A stretch of 6,201 nt of DNA from Lachnospiraceae bacterium UBA7076 (GTDB lineage Bacteria; Bacillota; Clostridia; Lachnospirales; Lachnospiraceae). Numbering within the stretch: the stretch's first letter is position 1; each line of letters begins with the position of its first letter. Where the stretch lies: positions 215,673 through 221,873 of the forward strand of contig DKZK01000013.1 of assembly GCA_002493625.1 (NCBI GenBank), in the 5' to 3' direction. The translations under genes and the position numbers were made by a program. The notes under the pieces were generated by a model, which was not told where the DNA came from, did not search any database, and saw nothing but the letters and a program-made list of their open reading frames with translations. Shown here piece after piece: positions 1 to 6,112 of this stretch.

Positions 1-91
1 AACAAAGAACGCTCCAACGTGTTACTTAACTTCCGCTTTTCTTTGTTAAAAATGTATATTTACTAAGAAAACAAATCCTTATTGCACAGCC
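1..91 (-). repeat. Element B copy 1, truncated palindromic MITE-like repeat
   Basis: This is a partial copy of a dispersed repeat, lying in the opposite orientation to the copies at 2536-2673 and 6113-6201. Its conserved core (about 1-47) contains arms AACAAAGAA and TTCTTTGTT around a loop that reads GCGGAAGTTAAGTAACACG on the minus strand. It ends with CTTATTGCACAGCC (78-91), the terminal repeat seen in copy 2 as CTTATTGCGACAGCC but with one G missing. Bases 4-45 are an exact reverse complement of 6160-6201. The other half lies outside the window. There is no coding capacity. The MITE label is inferred from the paired ends, small size and multiple copies. Confidence 0.85.
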
Positions 92-126
92 TTCTCTGAC
101 ATATTATACGTCTTAAAATAGGTATA

Positions 127-155
127 TTTCAACATAAATAATAGATTTATACAAT
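127..155 (+). promoter_or_regulatory. Candidate sigma-A promoter of the mannan operon
   Basis: TACAAT (150-155), inside TTATACAAT, is a reasonable -10 box. Seventeen bases upstream is TTTCAA (127-132), a poor -35 box. The same TTATACAAT string occurs in the candidate carB promoter on the other strand. The predicted transcript would start near 162 and have a leader of roughly 115 nt containing the palindrome at 216-230. The region is very AT-rich, so chance matches are likely. An alternative is TTGCAC (82-87) in the end of the repeat, paired with TATACG (105-110). Confidence 0.3.
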
Positions 156-215
156 TTTTTCTTTTGTTTTTCATAGCAAGGTATTTAAAAGCGTTGTATT
201 GTAAAAGCATCAAAA

Positions 216-230
216 CAAACATGATGTTTG
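216..230. promoter_or_regulatory. 15-bp palindrome, candidate operator of the mannan operon
   Basis: CAAACAT-G-ATGTTTG is a perfect inverted repeat of 7-bp arms around one base, ending 48 bases before the epimerase start codon. An overlapping wider inverted pair, GCATCAAA (207-214) and TTTGACGC (227-234), matches at 7 of 8 positions. A sugar-responsive repressor site downstream of the promoter is plausible for a glycan operon. It lacks the central CG typical of LacI-family operators, and no regulator gene is present to link it to. A short RNA hairpin is the alternative. Confidence 0.3.
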
Positions 231-262
231 ACGCAGAGACCGGCGGTACAAAAATATGAAAG

Positions 263-268
263 AAAGGG
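263..268 (+). promoter_or_regulatory. Ribosome binding site of the 2-epimerase gene
   Basis: AAAGGG lies 10 bases before ATG 279 and supports that start. A longer reading from TTG at 228 has no purine-rich site at the right distance, and it would add 17 residues that precede the family's usual N-terminus. The spacing is slightly long and the match to GGAGG is incomplete, so this gene probably initiates less strongly than the next one. Confidence 0.55.
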
Positions 269-278
269 TTGTGTAATT

Positions 279-1457
279 ATGGAAGCAAAAGTATTTCAGG
301 AGCATCTGGAGAAAAATTTAATTCCCTTCTGGAGCAAAATGAAGGACGAGGAAAATGGCGGTTTTTATGGATATGCGGACTTTGAGGGAAAGCCTGATAT
401 TAAAAGTACAAAAGGTGTTATTCTTAACAGCAGAATTTTATGGTTTTTTTCATCCGCATACCAATTACTTCATAAAAAAGAGCTGTTAATAATGGCGGAG
501 CATGCTTATAATTTCCTCACAGATTTTTGTTATGACAGCCGGTACGGTGGAGTATACTGGTCTGTAAATTATGATGGCACCATATGCGATGATACAAAGC
601 ATACCTATAATCAGGCATTTGCAATTTATGCATTGTCCGCATATTATCAGGCAAGCAGAAAAAAGGATGCCCTTAATATGGCGTATATATTATACCGGAC
701 GATTGAAGAAAAATGCAGGGACAATAATGGGTATCTGGAAGCTTTTAAACGCGATTTTTCACCGGCATCAAATGAAAAGCTTTCTGAAAATGGAGTAATT
801 GCAGAACGGACAATGAATACGGTACTGCATGTTCTTGAGGCATATTCAGAGCTGTACAAGGCAGATACCTTTTATGAGGTTGGGGATTCTATACGAGGTA
901 TTTTAAAACTGTTTAAAAAGAAAATATATGATTCTGAAAAACAGATTTGTGATGTTTTTTTCGATTTGGATTATCATTCCCTTATTGACCTCGAATCATT
1001 TGGCCATGATATTGAAACATCGTGGCTGATAGACCGTGGATGCAGTGTGCTTGGGGATAAAGCATACATGAATGAAATGGAGCCTGTCATAAATGGACTT
1101 GCGGATGCAACATACAAAAATGCCTTTGATAAATCGCAAAGGGCTTTAAACAATGAGCGGGAGGGAACTCATATTGACAGGCAAAAAATATGGTGGGTTC
1201 AGGCAGAGTCTGTCGTTGGATTTTATAATGCTTATCAGAAGATGCCATGGAAAAAGGAGTATCTTCAGATGGCAGAGGATATATGGCAGTTTATTCAAAA
1301 GAGTGTTATAGATTCTCGTAGCGGTGAGTGGATAGAAAGTATTCCGGCTGACAGTCAGCCTGATACAAAACAGGCGCTTGTTCATCCATGGAAATGTCCA
1401 TATCATAATGGAAGAATGTGTATTGAAATGATTCAGCGGCTCTCGCAGGCATCTTAA
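279..1457 (+). CDS. Cellobiose/mannobiose 2-epimerase (AGE family)
   Basis: This 392-residue protein of the N-acylglucosamine 2-epimerase superfamily is predicted to interconvert the reducing-end glucose and mannose of beta-1,4 disaccharides in the cytoplasm (EC 5.1.3.11). Its length matches known cellobiose 2-epimerases, which fold as an (alpha/alpha)6 barrel. Family landmarks are present: PFW near 16-18, ENGGFYGY (25-32), GVILNSR with Arg52, KHTYNQAFAIYALS (107-120), His184 in NTVLHVLEAY, FGHDIE with His243 and Glu246, WWVQAE (305-310), and WKCPYHNGRM with Trp371 and His376. From memory of R. albus and Rhodothermus enzymes, these Arg, His, Glu and Trp residues are the catalytic and substrate-binding set, so the enzyme looks intact. 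There is no signal peptide. The adjacent GH26 mannanase suggests that mannobiose is the natural substrate, as in the pathway ending with a GH130 mannosylglucose phosphorylase. Start chosen: ATG 279 rather than TTG 228. Confidence 0.93.
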   Translation: MEAKVFQEHLEKNLIPFWSKMKDEENGGFYGYADFEGKPDIKSTKGVILNSRILWFFSSAYQLLHKKELLIMAEHAYNFLTDFCYDSRYGGVYWSVNYDGTICDDTKHTYNQAFAIYALSAYYQASRKKDALNMAYILYRTIEEKCRDNNGYLEAFKRDFSPASNEKLSENGVIAERTMNTVLHVLEAYSELYKADTFYEVGDSIRGILKLFKKKIYDSEKQICDVFFDLDYHSLIDLESFGHDIETSWLIDRGCSVLGDKAYMNEMEPVINGLADATYKNAFDKSQRALNNEREGTHIDRQKIWWVQAESVVGFYNAYQKMPWKKEYLQMAEDIWQFIQKSVIDSRSGEWIESIPADSQPDTKQALVHPWKCPYHNGRMCIEMIQRLSQAS

Positions 1458-1458
1458 T

Positions 1459-1466
1459 GGAGGTGG
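1459..1466 (+). promoter_or_regulatory. Strong ribosome binding site that sets the GH26 start
   Basis: GGAGGTGG begins two bases after the epimerase stop codon TAA (1455-1457). Its GGAGG ends 8 bases before ATG 1472. This favours ATG 1472 over the in-frame ATG at 1457, which overlaps the stop codon and would contain the site inside its own coding sequence. The placement suggests translational coupling, with ribosomes finishing the epimerase positioned to reinitiate on the mannanase. Confidence 0.8.
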
Positions 1467-1471
1467 TAATT

Positions 1472-2413
1472 ATGCAGATACCGGCAAATAAAAATGCTTC
1501 CGAAAATGCAGTGAAGCTTTTAAACTATATTTCGGATATTGCAGGGAAAAAAATAATTACAGGACAGCATACCCAGACAAATCCGATGGAGGAAATTTCC
1601 TTTATACGTGATAATACAGGGAAAATGCCGAAGCTCAGAGGCTTTGAGCTTCTTGCTTATTCGCCCAATATAAATTATAGTGATGCGTCCGAAGCGTGTC
1701 TCAGGGAAATTTATGAGAACAGACAAACACTTGAAACAGCAATGAAATGGGCGAAGGAGACAGATGGAATTATTACGTTTACGTTTCATTGGTTTTCACC
1801 GATTGGAGGACGTGATAAAAGCTTTTATGCAAAAAATACTGATTTTGATGCGTCAAGGATTTTGATTGAGGGAACGCCGGAAAGGAATGCTTTTTTCCAT
1901 GATATGGATGTGATTGCAGAGCAGTTGAAACGGTTTTGTGCTGAGGATATTCCGATTCTCTGGAGACCGTTTCATGAAGCGGATGGACAATGGTTCTGGT
2001 GGGGGGCAAAAGGACCTGAGGTTGCATGTGAGCTATATAAATTGATGTTCAAGCATTATACGCTGTATCATAAGCTGGATAATCTTGTCTGGGTGTGGAA
2101 TTGTCCCATGGCCGAAGGATATCCGGGAGACGATTATGTTGATGTTATTTCCATGGATATTTATCTTTCAGAGTATGCTGCAACTGATTATGAAAAGGAA
2201 TATTTACAGCTTATATCCGCAACGTCAAAAAATAAGGTCGCAGCCCTTGCAGAGGTCGGCTATATCCCCGATATAGAATTACTTGAAAAGTCGCATATTC
2301 CGTGGGCGTATTATATGACATGGTCGAAGGAATTTTGTATCGGAGAGCAGTACAATAAAATAGAAAATTTAAAAGCAATGTATGCCAGCAGTTATGCGGT
2401 TGTATCGGATTGA
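1472..2413 (+). CDS. GH26 beta-mannanase, cytoplasmic
   Basis: This 313-residue single-domain glycoside hydrolase of family 26 is predicted to cleave beta-1,4-mannosidic bonds by a retaining mechanism. The signature WRPFHEADGQWFWWG (164-178) carries the expected acid/base Glu169. ALAEVG (258-263) carries the expected nucleophile Glu261. Other family features are GQHTQ (31-35), FTFHWFSP (103-110) with a substrate-contacting His106, and the VWVWNCP strand (206-212). The start has no hydrophobic signal peptide, lipobox or carbohydrate-binding module, so it should act inside the cell on imported manno-oligosaccharides, possibly releasing mannobiose. It sits 14 bases after the 2-epimerase gene, which fits an order in which mannobiose produced here is epimerised to mannosylglucose. 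Endo versus exo action cannot be judged from sequence alone. The alternative start at 1457 would give 318 residues. Confidence 0.92.
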   Translation: MQIPANKNASENAVKLLNYISDIAGKKIITGQHTQTNPMEEISFIRDNTGKMPKLRGFELLAYSPNINYSDASEACLREIYENRQTLETAMKWAKETDGIITFTFHWFSPIGGRDKSFYAKNTDFDASRILIEGTPERNAFFHDMDVIAEQLKRFCAEDIPILWRPFHEADGQWFWWGAKGPEVACELYKLMFKHYTLYHKLDNLVWVWNCPMAEGYPGDDYVDVISMDIYLSEYAATDYEKEYLQLISATSKNKVAALAEVGYIPDIELLEKSHIPWAYYMTWSKEFCIGEQYNKIENLKAMYASSYAVVSD

Positions 2414-2431
2414 CGTGACTGTATCGTAAAT

Positions 2432-2461
2432 GAAAACCGTTTGAGGACGTCGGTATTTGAG
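2432..2461 (+). repeat. Extra partial unit of the outer repeat
   Basis: GAAAACCGTTTGAGGACGTC (2432-2451) matches at 19 of 20 positions the reverse complement of 2685-2704 in the right outer arm. In the right arm this segment lies on the element B side of the 20-bp core. Here it lies outside the core of the left arm, so the left side carries an additional, displaced fragment of the same repeat family. The bases to 2461 (GGTATTTGAG) run into the left arm. Confidence 0.65.
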
Positions 2462-2533
2462 TTGGAGTGCGCCTATAGATATATGGCATAAGAAAACACG
2501 CTTTCGCTCATTTCCGACGTAACAGTACTAAAA
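2453..2533 (+). repeat. Outer inverted repeat, left arm
   Basis: This arm contains GCCTATAGATATATGGCATA (2471-2490), which is perfectly repeated in inverse orientation at 2706-2725. Similarity continues with AGAAAAC after the core and CAGTACT (2523-2529) next to element B. The left arm has about a dozen extra bases (around 2498-2515, including CGCTTTCGCTCA) compared with the right arm. It appears to be a repeat family distinct from element B, because the other two element B copies lack these flanks. Confidence 0.75.
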
Positions 2534-2535
2534 AG

Positions 2536-2673
2536 AGGCTGTCGCAATAAGGAATTTTTTTCTTAGCAGCTATGCATTTTAAACAAAGAAAGCGGAAGTT
2601 AAGTAACACGTTGAAGCGTTCTTTGTTTAAAATGCATAATAAAAAAGAATTAAAATCCTTATTGCGACAGCCC
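2536..2673 (+). repeat. Element B copy 2, complete palindromic MITE-like repeat
   Basis: This is the only complete copy in the window, about 138 bases. Terminal inverted repeats GGCTGTCGCAATAAGGA (2537-2553) and its exact complement (2656-2672) match at 17 of 17. An inner pair, TATGCATTTTAAACAAAGAA (2571-2590) and its complement (2619-2638), matches at 20 of 20. Between them is a 28-base asymmetric loop (2591-2618) shared with the copies at both window edges. There is no open reading frame, so any movement would need a transposase supplied elsewhere. GGCTGTCGCAA-like ends recall some insertion-sequence termini, but I cannot assign a family. As RNA, either strand would fold into a long hairpin. 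Confidence 0.85.
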
Positions 2674-2675
2674 CT

Positions 2676-2746
2676 TTAAGTACTGACGTCTTCAAACGGT
2701 TTTCCTATGCCATATATCTATAGGCACCCTCAAACTCTCAGTACCG
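2676..2746 (-). repeat. Outer inverted repeat, right arm
   Basis: On the minus strand this reads GCGGTACTGAG, then the 20-bp core (2706-2725), then GAAAACCGTTTGAAGACGTC (2685-2704), then AGTACTT beside element B. It pairs with the left arm at 2453-2533, except for a short insertion there. It begins four bases after the carB stop codon, so carB transcripts run straight into it. Confidence 0.75.
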
Positions 2747-2749
2747 CTT

Positions 2750-5700
2750 TTATTTATCCTTTATCATTGCATGATGCTCCTGCAAGGAGGCAATTGCGCC
2801 GTCTCCGTTTTTATTCACATAGTTGATTCCCTTTGCCGTTGCTCTTGCGGCTGCGGCGGTTGTCATGTAGGAAACCTTTGCCTTAATGGCGGCCTTTCTG
2901 AGGTAGCTGTCGTCATTTACGCTGTCTTTGCCTACAGGGGAGTTAAATATAAGGTCAATCTGTCCGTTGGTGATTGCATCTAATATATTCGGTCTGCCCT
3001 CGTAGAGCTTCTTAATCTTTTCAGCCTCTATGCCTGCCTCCGTAATAACCTCATAGGTATTTCCGGTGGCAAGAATTTTAAAGCCGTCATCCTTGAGGTA
3101 CTTTGCAATTTCCACTATCTCAGCCTTGTCCTTACGGTTTACGGAAATAAGCGCTGTTCCGCTAAGCGGAAGCGGTGACTGTGCAGCCTCCTGCGCTTTG
3201 TAGAAGGCTTCGCCGTAATAGGTTGAAAGCCCTAAAACCTCACCTGTGGAACGCATTTCCGGTCCGAGAATCGGGTCAACCTCAGGGAACATATTAAATG
3301 GGAATACGGCTTCCTTTACGCCGTAATATGGTATATCCTTTTCCTTAAGCTCCGGAACAGGCGAAGGGCGTCCCGTAATTTCCGAGGTGATAATATCCGT
3401 GGCAATCGGCACCATTCTTACGTTACATACCTTTGAAACAAGCGGTACGGTACGGGAGGCTCTTGGGTTTGCCTCAAGGACGTAAACCTTTCCGTTTTCA
3501 ATTGCATACTGCATGTTCATAAGACCCTTTACATGCATTTCCTCCGCAATTTTTCTCGTGTATTCCTTGATTGTTTTTACATTTTCCTCCGTAATGTGTA
3601 CGGAAGGAATAATACATGCCGAATCGCCGGAATGCACGCCTGCAAGCTCAATGTGCTCCATGACCGCAGGAACAAATGCATGGGTTCCGTCGCTGATTGC
3701 GTCCGCCTCGCACTCAAGCGCGTGACTTAAGAAACGGTCAATCAGTATCGGTCTGTCAGGCGTAACGCCTACAGCCGCATTCATATATTCAGCCATGCTG
3801 TCATCATCATACACAACCTCCATGCCGCGTCCGCCGAGAACGTAGGAAGGACGAACCATGACAGGGTAACCGATTTCAGCCGCAATGGAAAGCGCCTCGT
3901 CAACGGTTGTCGCCATGCCTGATTCAGGCATTGGTATTTCAAGCTTGTCCATCATTGCCCGGAACAAATCCCTGTCCTCCGCAAGGTCAATAACGGAAGG
4001 GGAGGTGCCGAGGATTTTGACGCCGTTTTTCTCAAGCTCCGAGGCAAGATTCAATGGCGTCTGACCGCCAAACTGCGCGATAACTCCAACCGGCTTTTCC
4101 TTATAATAAATGCTTAAAACATCCTCAAGCGTAAGCGGCTCGAAGTAGAGCTTGTCGGAGGTATCATAGTCGGTTGAGACCGTTTCAGGGTTACAGTTTA
4201 CAATAATCGTCTCAAATCCAAGCTTCTTTAAAGCAAGGGAAGCGTGGACGCAGCAGTAATCAAATTCGATACCCTGACCGATACGGTTCGGACCGCCGCC
4301 AAGTATCATAACCTTTGGCTTGTCAGAATTTACAGGATTTTTGTCAGGCGCATTGTAGGTTGAGTAGTAGTAAGCGCTGTTTTCGGTGCCGCTTACATGC
4401 ACGCCCTCCCATGCCTCCACAACGCCAAGGTCGTTGCGTTTAAATCTGATTTCATCCTCAGGTATCTCAAGAAGCTGACTTAAATATTTGTCGGAAAAGC
4501 CGTCCTTTTTAGCTTTTGTGAGCATTTCATCGGAAGGAAGGCTGCCCTTGCAAGCGAGTAATGCTTCCTCCTCCTCAACGAGCTCCTTCATCTGCTCTAT
4601 AAAATAATGCTTAACCTTTGTAAGCTCATGTATCTCATCAATTGTTGCACCCTTGCGGAGCGCTTCGTACATTACAAAATGACGCTCGCTGGAAGGCGTG
4701 ATAAGAAGCTTTAAAAGCTCCTCCTTTGAGAGCGTATCAAAATTTTTGGCATGTCCGAGACCGTAGCGTCCTGTCTCAAGACTTCTGATTGCCTTCTGGA
4801 AGGCTTCCTTATAATTCTTTCCGATACTCATAACCTCGCCGACAGCGCGCATCTGAGTGCCAAGCTTATCCTCAACGCCCTTGAACTTTTCAAAAGCCCA
4901 GCGGGCAAATTTGATAACAACATAATCTCCGTCCGGAACGTATTTATCCAGACTGCCGTATTTTCCGCAAGGAATATCCGCAAGGGTAAGACCGCAGGCA
5001 AGCATTGCAGAAACAAATGCAATCGGAAAGCCTGTTGCCTTTGATGCAAGCGCCGAGGAGCGGGAGGTTCTCGGATTAATTTCTATAACAATAATTCTGC
5101 CGTTTTCAGGGTTACGGGCAAACTGTACATTTGTACCGCCCACAACCTGTACGGAATCGACAATTCTGTACGCCTGCTTCTGAAGCTCCTTCTGAACATC
5201 CTCGGAAATGGTAAGCATAGGAGCGGAGCAGAAGGAATCGCCGGTATGAACGCCGATAGGGTCAATGTTTTCAATGAAGCATACGGTAATCATATTTCCC
5301 TCTGAATCCCTGACTACTTCAAGCTCAAGCTCCTCCCAGCCAAGTACCGATTCCTCGACAAGCACCTGTCCGACAGGACTTGCCTGAAGACCTCTTGCAC
5401 ATACAACCTTAAGTTCTTCCTTATTATATACAAGTCCGCCGCCTGTGCCGCCCATTGTATATGCAGGACGGAGCACGACCGGATAGCCAAGACCGTCAGC
5501 AATGGTAAGCGCCTCCTCCACACTGTAGGCAACATCGCTTCTTGCCATGTCTATATCAATCGCATTCATGGATTTCTTAAATTCTATTCTGTCCTCACCG
5601 CGCTCGATAGCGTCTATCTGAACGCCGATTACCTGAACGCCGTATTTGTCCAGTATGCCCTTGGAAGCAAGCTCTGAACAAAGATTAAGTCCCGACTGTC

Positions 5701-5974
5701 CTCCCAGATTTGGAAGCACTGCATCAGGACGCTCCTTTGCAATAATCTGTTCAAGCCTCTTTGCGTTAAGTGGCTCAATATAAGTAACATCAGCCATTTC
5801 AGGGTCTGTCATAATGGTTGCAGGGTTTGAATTGACAAGTACAATTTCATAACCAAGCTTATGGAGAGCCTTGCATGCCTGTGTGCCTGAATAATCAAAC
5901 TCACACGCCTGACCTATGATAATAGGTCCGGAGCCGATAATAAGAATTTTATTAATGTCTGTTCGCTTTGCCAT
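2750..5974 (-). CDS. carB: Carbamoyl-phosphate synthase large subunit
   Basis: CarB makes carbamoyl phosphate from bicarbonate, two ATP and ammonia channelled from glutamine by CarA, feeding arginine and pyrimidine synthesis (EC 6.3.5.5). The protein is 1074 residues, matching the usual length of about 1070. The two homologous synthetase halves are visible. The first has IIGSGPIIIGQACEFDYSG (12-30), Arg129, LRPAYTMGGTGGG (168-180), HTGDS (243-247) and EINPRTSRSSA (298-308). The second has ILGGGPNRIGQGIEFDY (557-573), VRPSYVLGGRG (707-717), HSGDSACIIPS (781-791) and EANPRASRTVP (834-844). An oligomerisation region spans roughly 400-550. The MGS-like allosteric domain covers about 936-1074, with LATGNT (968-973) and EGRPN (992-996). 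The protein looks complete and functional. Start ATG 5972-5974 has an excellent ribosome binding site. carA, commonly the gene just upstream, is not in the 227 visible upstream bases. Confidence 0.98.
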   Translation of the reverse strand: MAKRTDINKILIIGSGPIIIGQACEFDYSGTQACKALHKLGYEIVLVNSNPATIMTDPEMADVTYIEPLNAKRLEQIIAKERPDAVLPNLGGQSGLNLCSELASKGILDKYGVQVIGVQIDAIERGEDRIEFKKSMNAIDIDMARSDVAYSVEEALTIADGLGYPVVLRPAYTMGGTGGGLVYNKEELKVVCARGLQASPVGQVLVEESVLGWEELELEVVRDSEGNMITVCFIENIDPIGVHTGDSFCSAPMLTISEDVQKELQKQAYRIVDSVQVVGGTNVQFARNPENGRIIVIEINPRTSRSSALASKATGFPIAFVSAMLACGLTLADIPCGKYGSLDKYVPDGDYVVIKFARWAFEKFKGVEDKLGTQMRAVGEVMSIGKNYKEAFQKAIRSLETGRYGLGHAKNFDTLSKEELLKLLITPSSERHFVMYEALRKGATIDEIHELTKVKHYFIEQMKELVEEEEALLACKGSLPSDEMLTKAKKDGFSDKYLSQLLEIPEDEIRFKRNDLGVVEAWEGVHVSGTENSAYYYSTYNAPDKNPVNSDKPKVMILGGGPNRIGQGIEFDYCCVHASLALKKLGFETIIVNCNPETVSTDYDTSDKLYFEPLTLEDVLSIYYKEKPVGVIAQFGGQTPLNLASELEKNGVKILGTSPSVIDLAEDRDLFRAMMDKLEIPMPESGMATTVDEALSIAAEIGYPVMVRPSYVLGGRGMEVVYDDDSMAEYMNAAVGVTPDRPILIDRFLSHALECEADAISDGTHAFVPAVMEHIELAGVHSGDSACIIPSVHITEENVKTIKEYTRKIAEEMHVKGLMNMQYAIENGKVYVLEANPRASRTVPLVSKVCNVRMVPIATDIITSEITGRPSPVPELKEKDIPYYGVKEAVFPFNMFPEVDPILGPEMRSTGEVLGLSTYYGEAFYKAQEAAQSPLPLSGTALISVNRKDKAEIVEIAKYLKDDGFKILATGNTYEVITEAGIEAEKIKKLYEGRPNILDAITNGQIDLIFNSPVGKDSVNDDSYLRKAAIKAKVSYMTTAAAARATAKGINYVNKNGDGAIASLQEHHAMIKDK

Positions 5975-5980
5975 ATTTGT

Positions 5981-5986
5981 CCTCCC
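5981..5986 (-). promoter_or_regulatory. Ribosome binding site of carB
   Basis: On the minus strand GGGAGG precedes the ATG by six bases (ACAAAT), which is near ideal and fixes the carB start. Confidence 0.85.
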
Positions 5987-5992
5987 GGTATC

Positions 5993-6019
5993 ATCTCATA
6001 AATTAATCTCATAAAATTA
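5993..6019 (-). repeat. Short tandem repeat in the carB leader
   Basis: ATCTCATAAATTA (5993-6005) is followed directly by ATCTCATAAAATTA (6006-6019), two units differing by one inserted A. They lie between the candidate promoter and the carB ribosome binding site, so they would be in the 5' leader of the mRNA. No function is evident, and the low complexity of the region makes chance duplication possible. Confidence 0.5.
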
Positions 6020-6029
6020 CATTCTCTAT

Positions 6030-6057
6030 ATTGTATAACAGAAAGACAAAAAGTGAA
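6030..6057 (-). promoter_or_regulatory. Candidate sigma-A promoter of carB
   Basis: Read on the minus strand, TTCACT (6052-6057) and TACAAT (6030-6035) are separated by 16 bases, with 4 of 6 and 5 of 6 matches to the -35 and -10 consensus. Transcription would start near 6023, giving a leader of about 50 nt. No PyrR-type attenuator, terminator hairpin or upstream peptide is visible in so short a leader. If real, this promoter lets carB be transcribed separately from whatever lies beyond the repeat at 6113-6201. Confidence 0.4.
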
Positions 6058-6112
6058 AGAGAAAATAAATACTTTTTTTATTTTATAGGAAATTTCTTCG
6101 GAATTTACTATA

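Larger units (their letters stand above)
2414..2749. other. Convergent intergenic region filled by nested inverted repeats
   Basis: The 336 bases between the GH26 stop and the carB stop (the two genes converge) contain no credible gene. Most of the region is one nested structure: a partial unit (2432-2461), left outer arm (2453-2533), complete element B (2536-2673) and right outer arm (2676-2746). No classical GC hairpin followed by a U-run directly follows either stop codon. The long stems could therefore serve as the shared bidirectional terminator, but that is inference. Confidence 0.7.

Noticed and set aside
228..278. TTG-initiated N-terminal extension of the epimerase (17 residues)
   Set aside because: There is no ribosome binding site before TTG 228, the extra residues do not look like the family N-terminus, and ATG 279 has an AAAGGG site upstream.
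2431..2444. Catabolite (cre) site in TGAAAACCGTTTGA
   Set aside because: It resembles a CcpA site but lacks the correct centre and symmetry, lies downstream of the operon, and is part of the dispersed outer repeat.
2211..2489. 92-residue minus-strand reading frame antisense to the GH26 end
   Set aside because: It starts inside the outer repeat arm and lies antisense to a well-supported GH26 coding region. Nothing in it resembles a protein family.
2591..2618. 5S rRNA fragment, because the loop contains GGAAGTTAAG
   Set aside because: That short string is typical of 5S rRNA, but the surrounding bases do not continue the 5S sequence or its helices. The match is about ten bases and probably coincidental.
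2432..2746. CRISPR array
   Set aside because: The repeats here are inverted and nested rather than regularly spaced direct repeats with unique spacers, and no cas gene is present.
4751..5274. Several 60-100 residue frames opposite or within carB
   Set aside because: They are shadows of the strongly supported carB frame, a common effect in long genes of moderate GC content, and have no ribosome binding sites of note.
5975..6023. PyrR attenuator or riboswitch controlling carB
   Set aside because: The leader from the candidate promoter is only about 50 nt, AT-rich, with no terminator/antiterminator hairpins or conserved binding loop visible.
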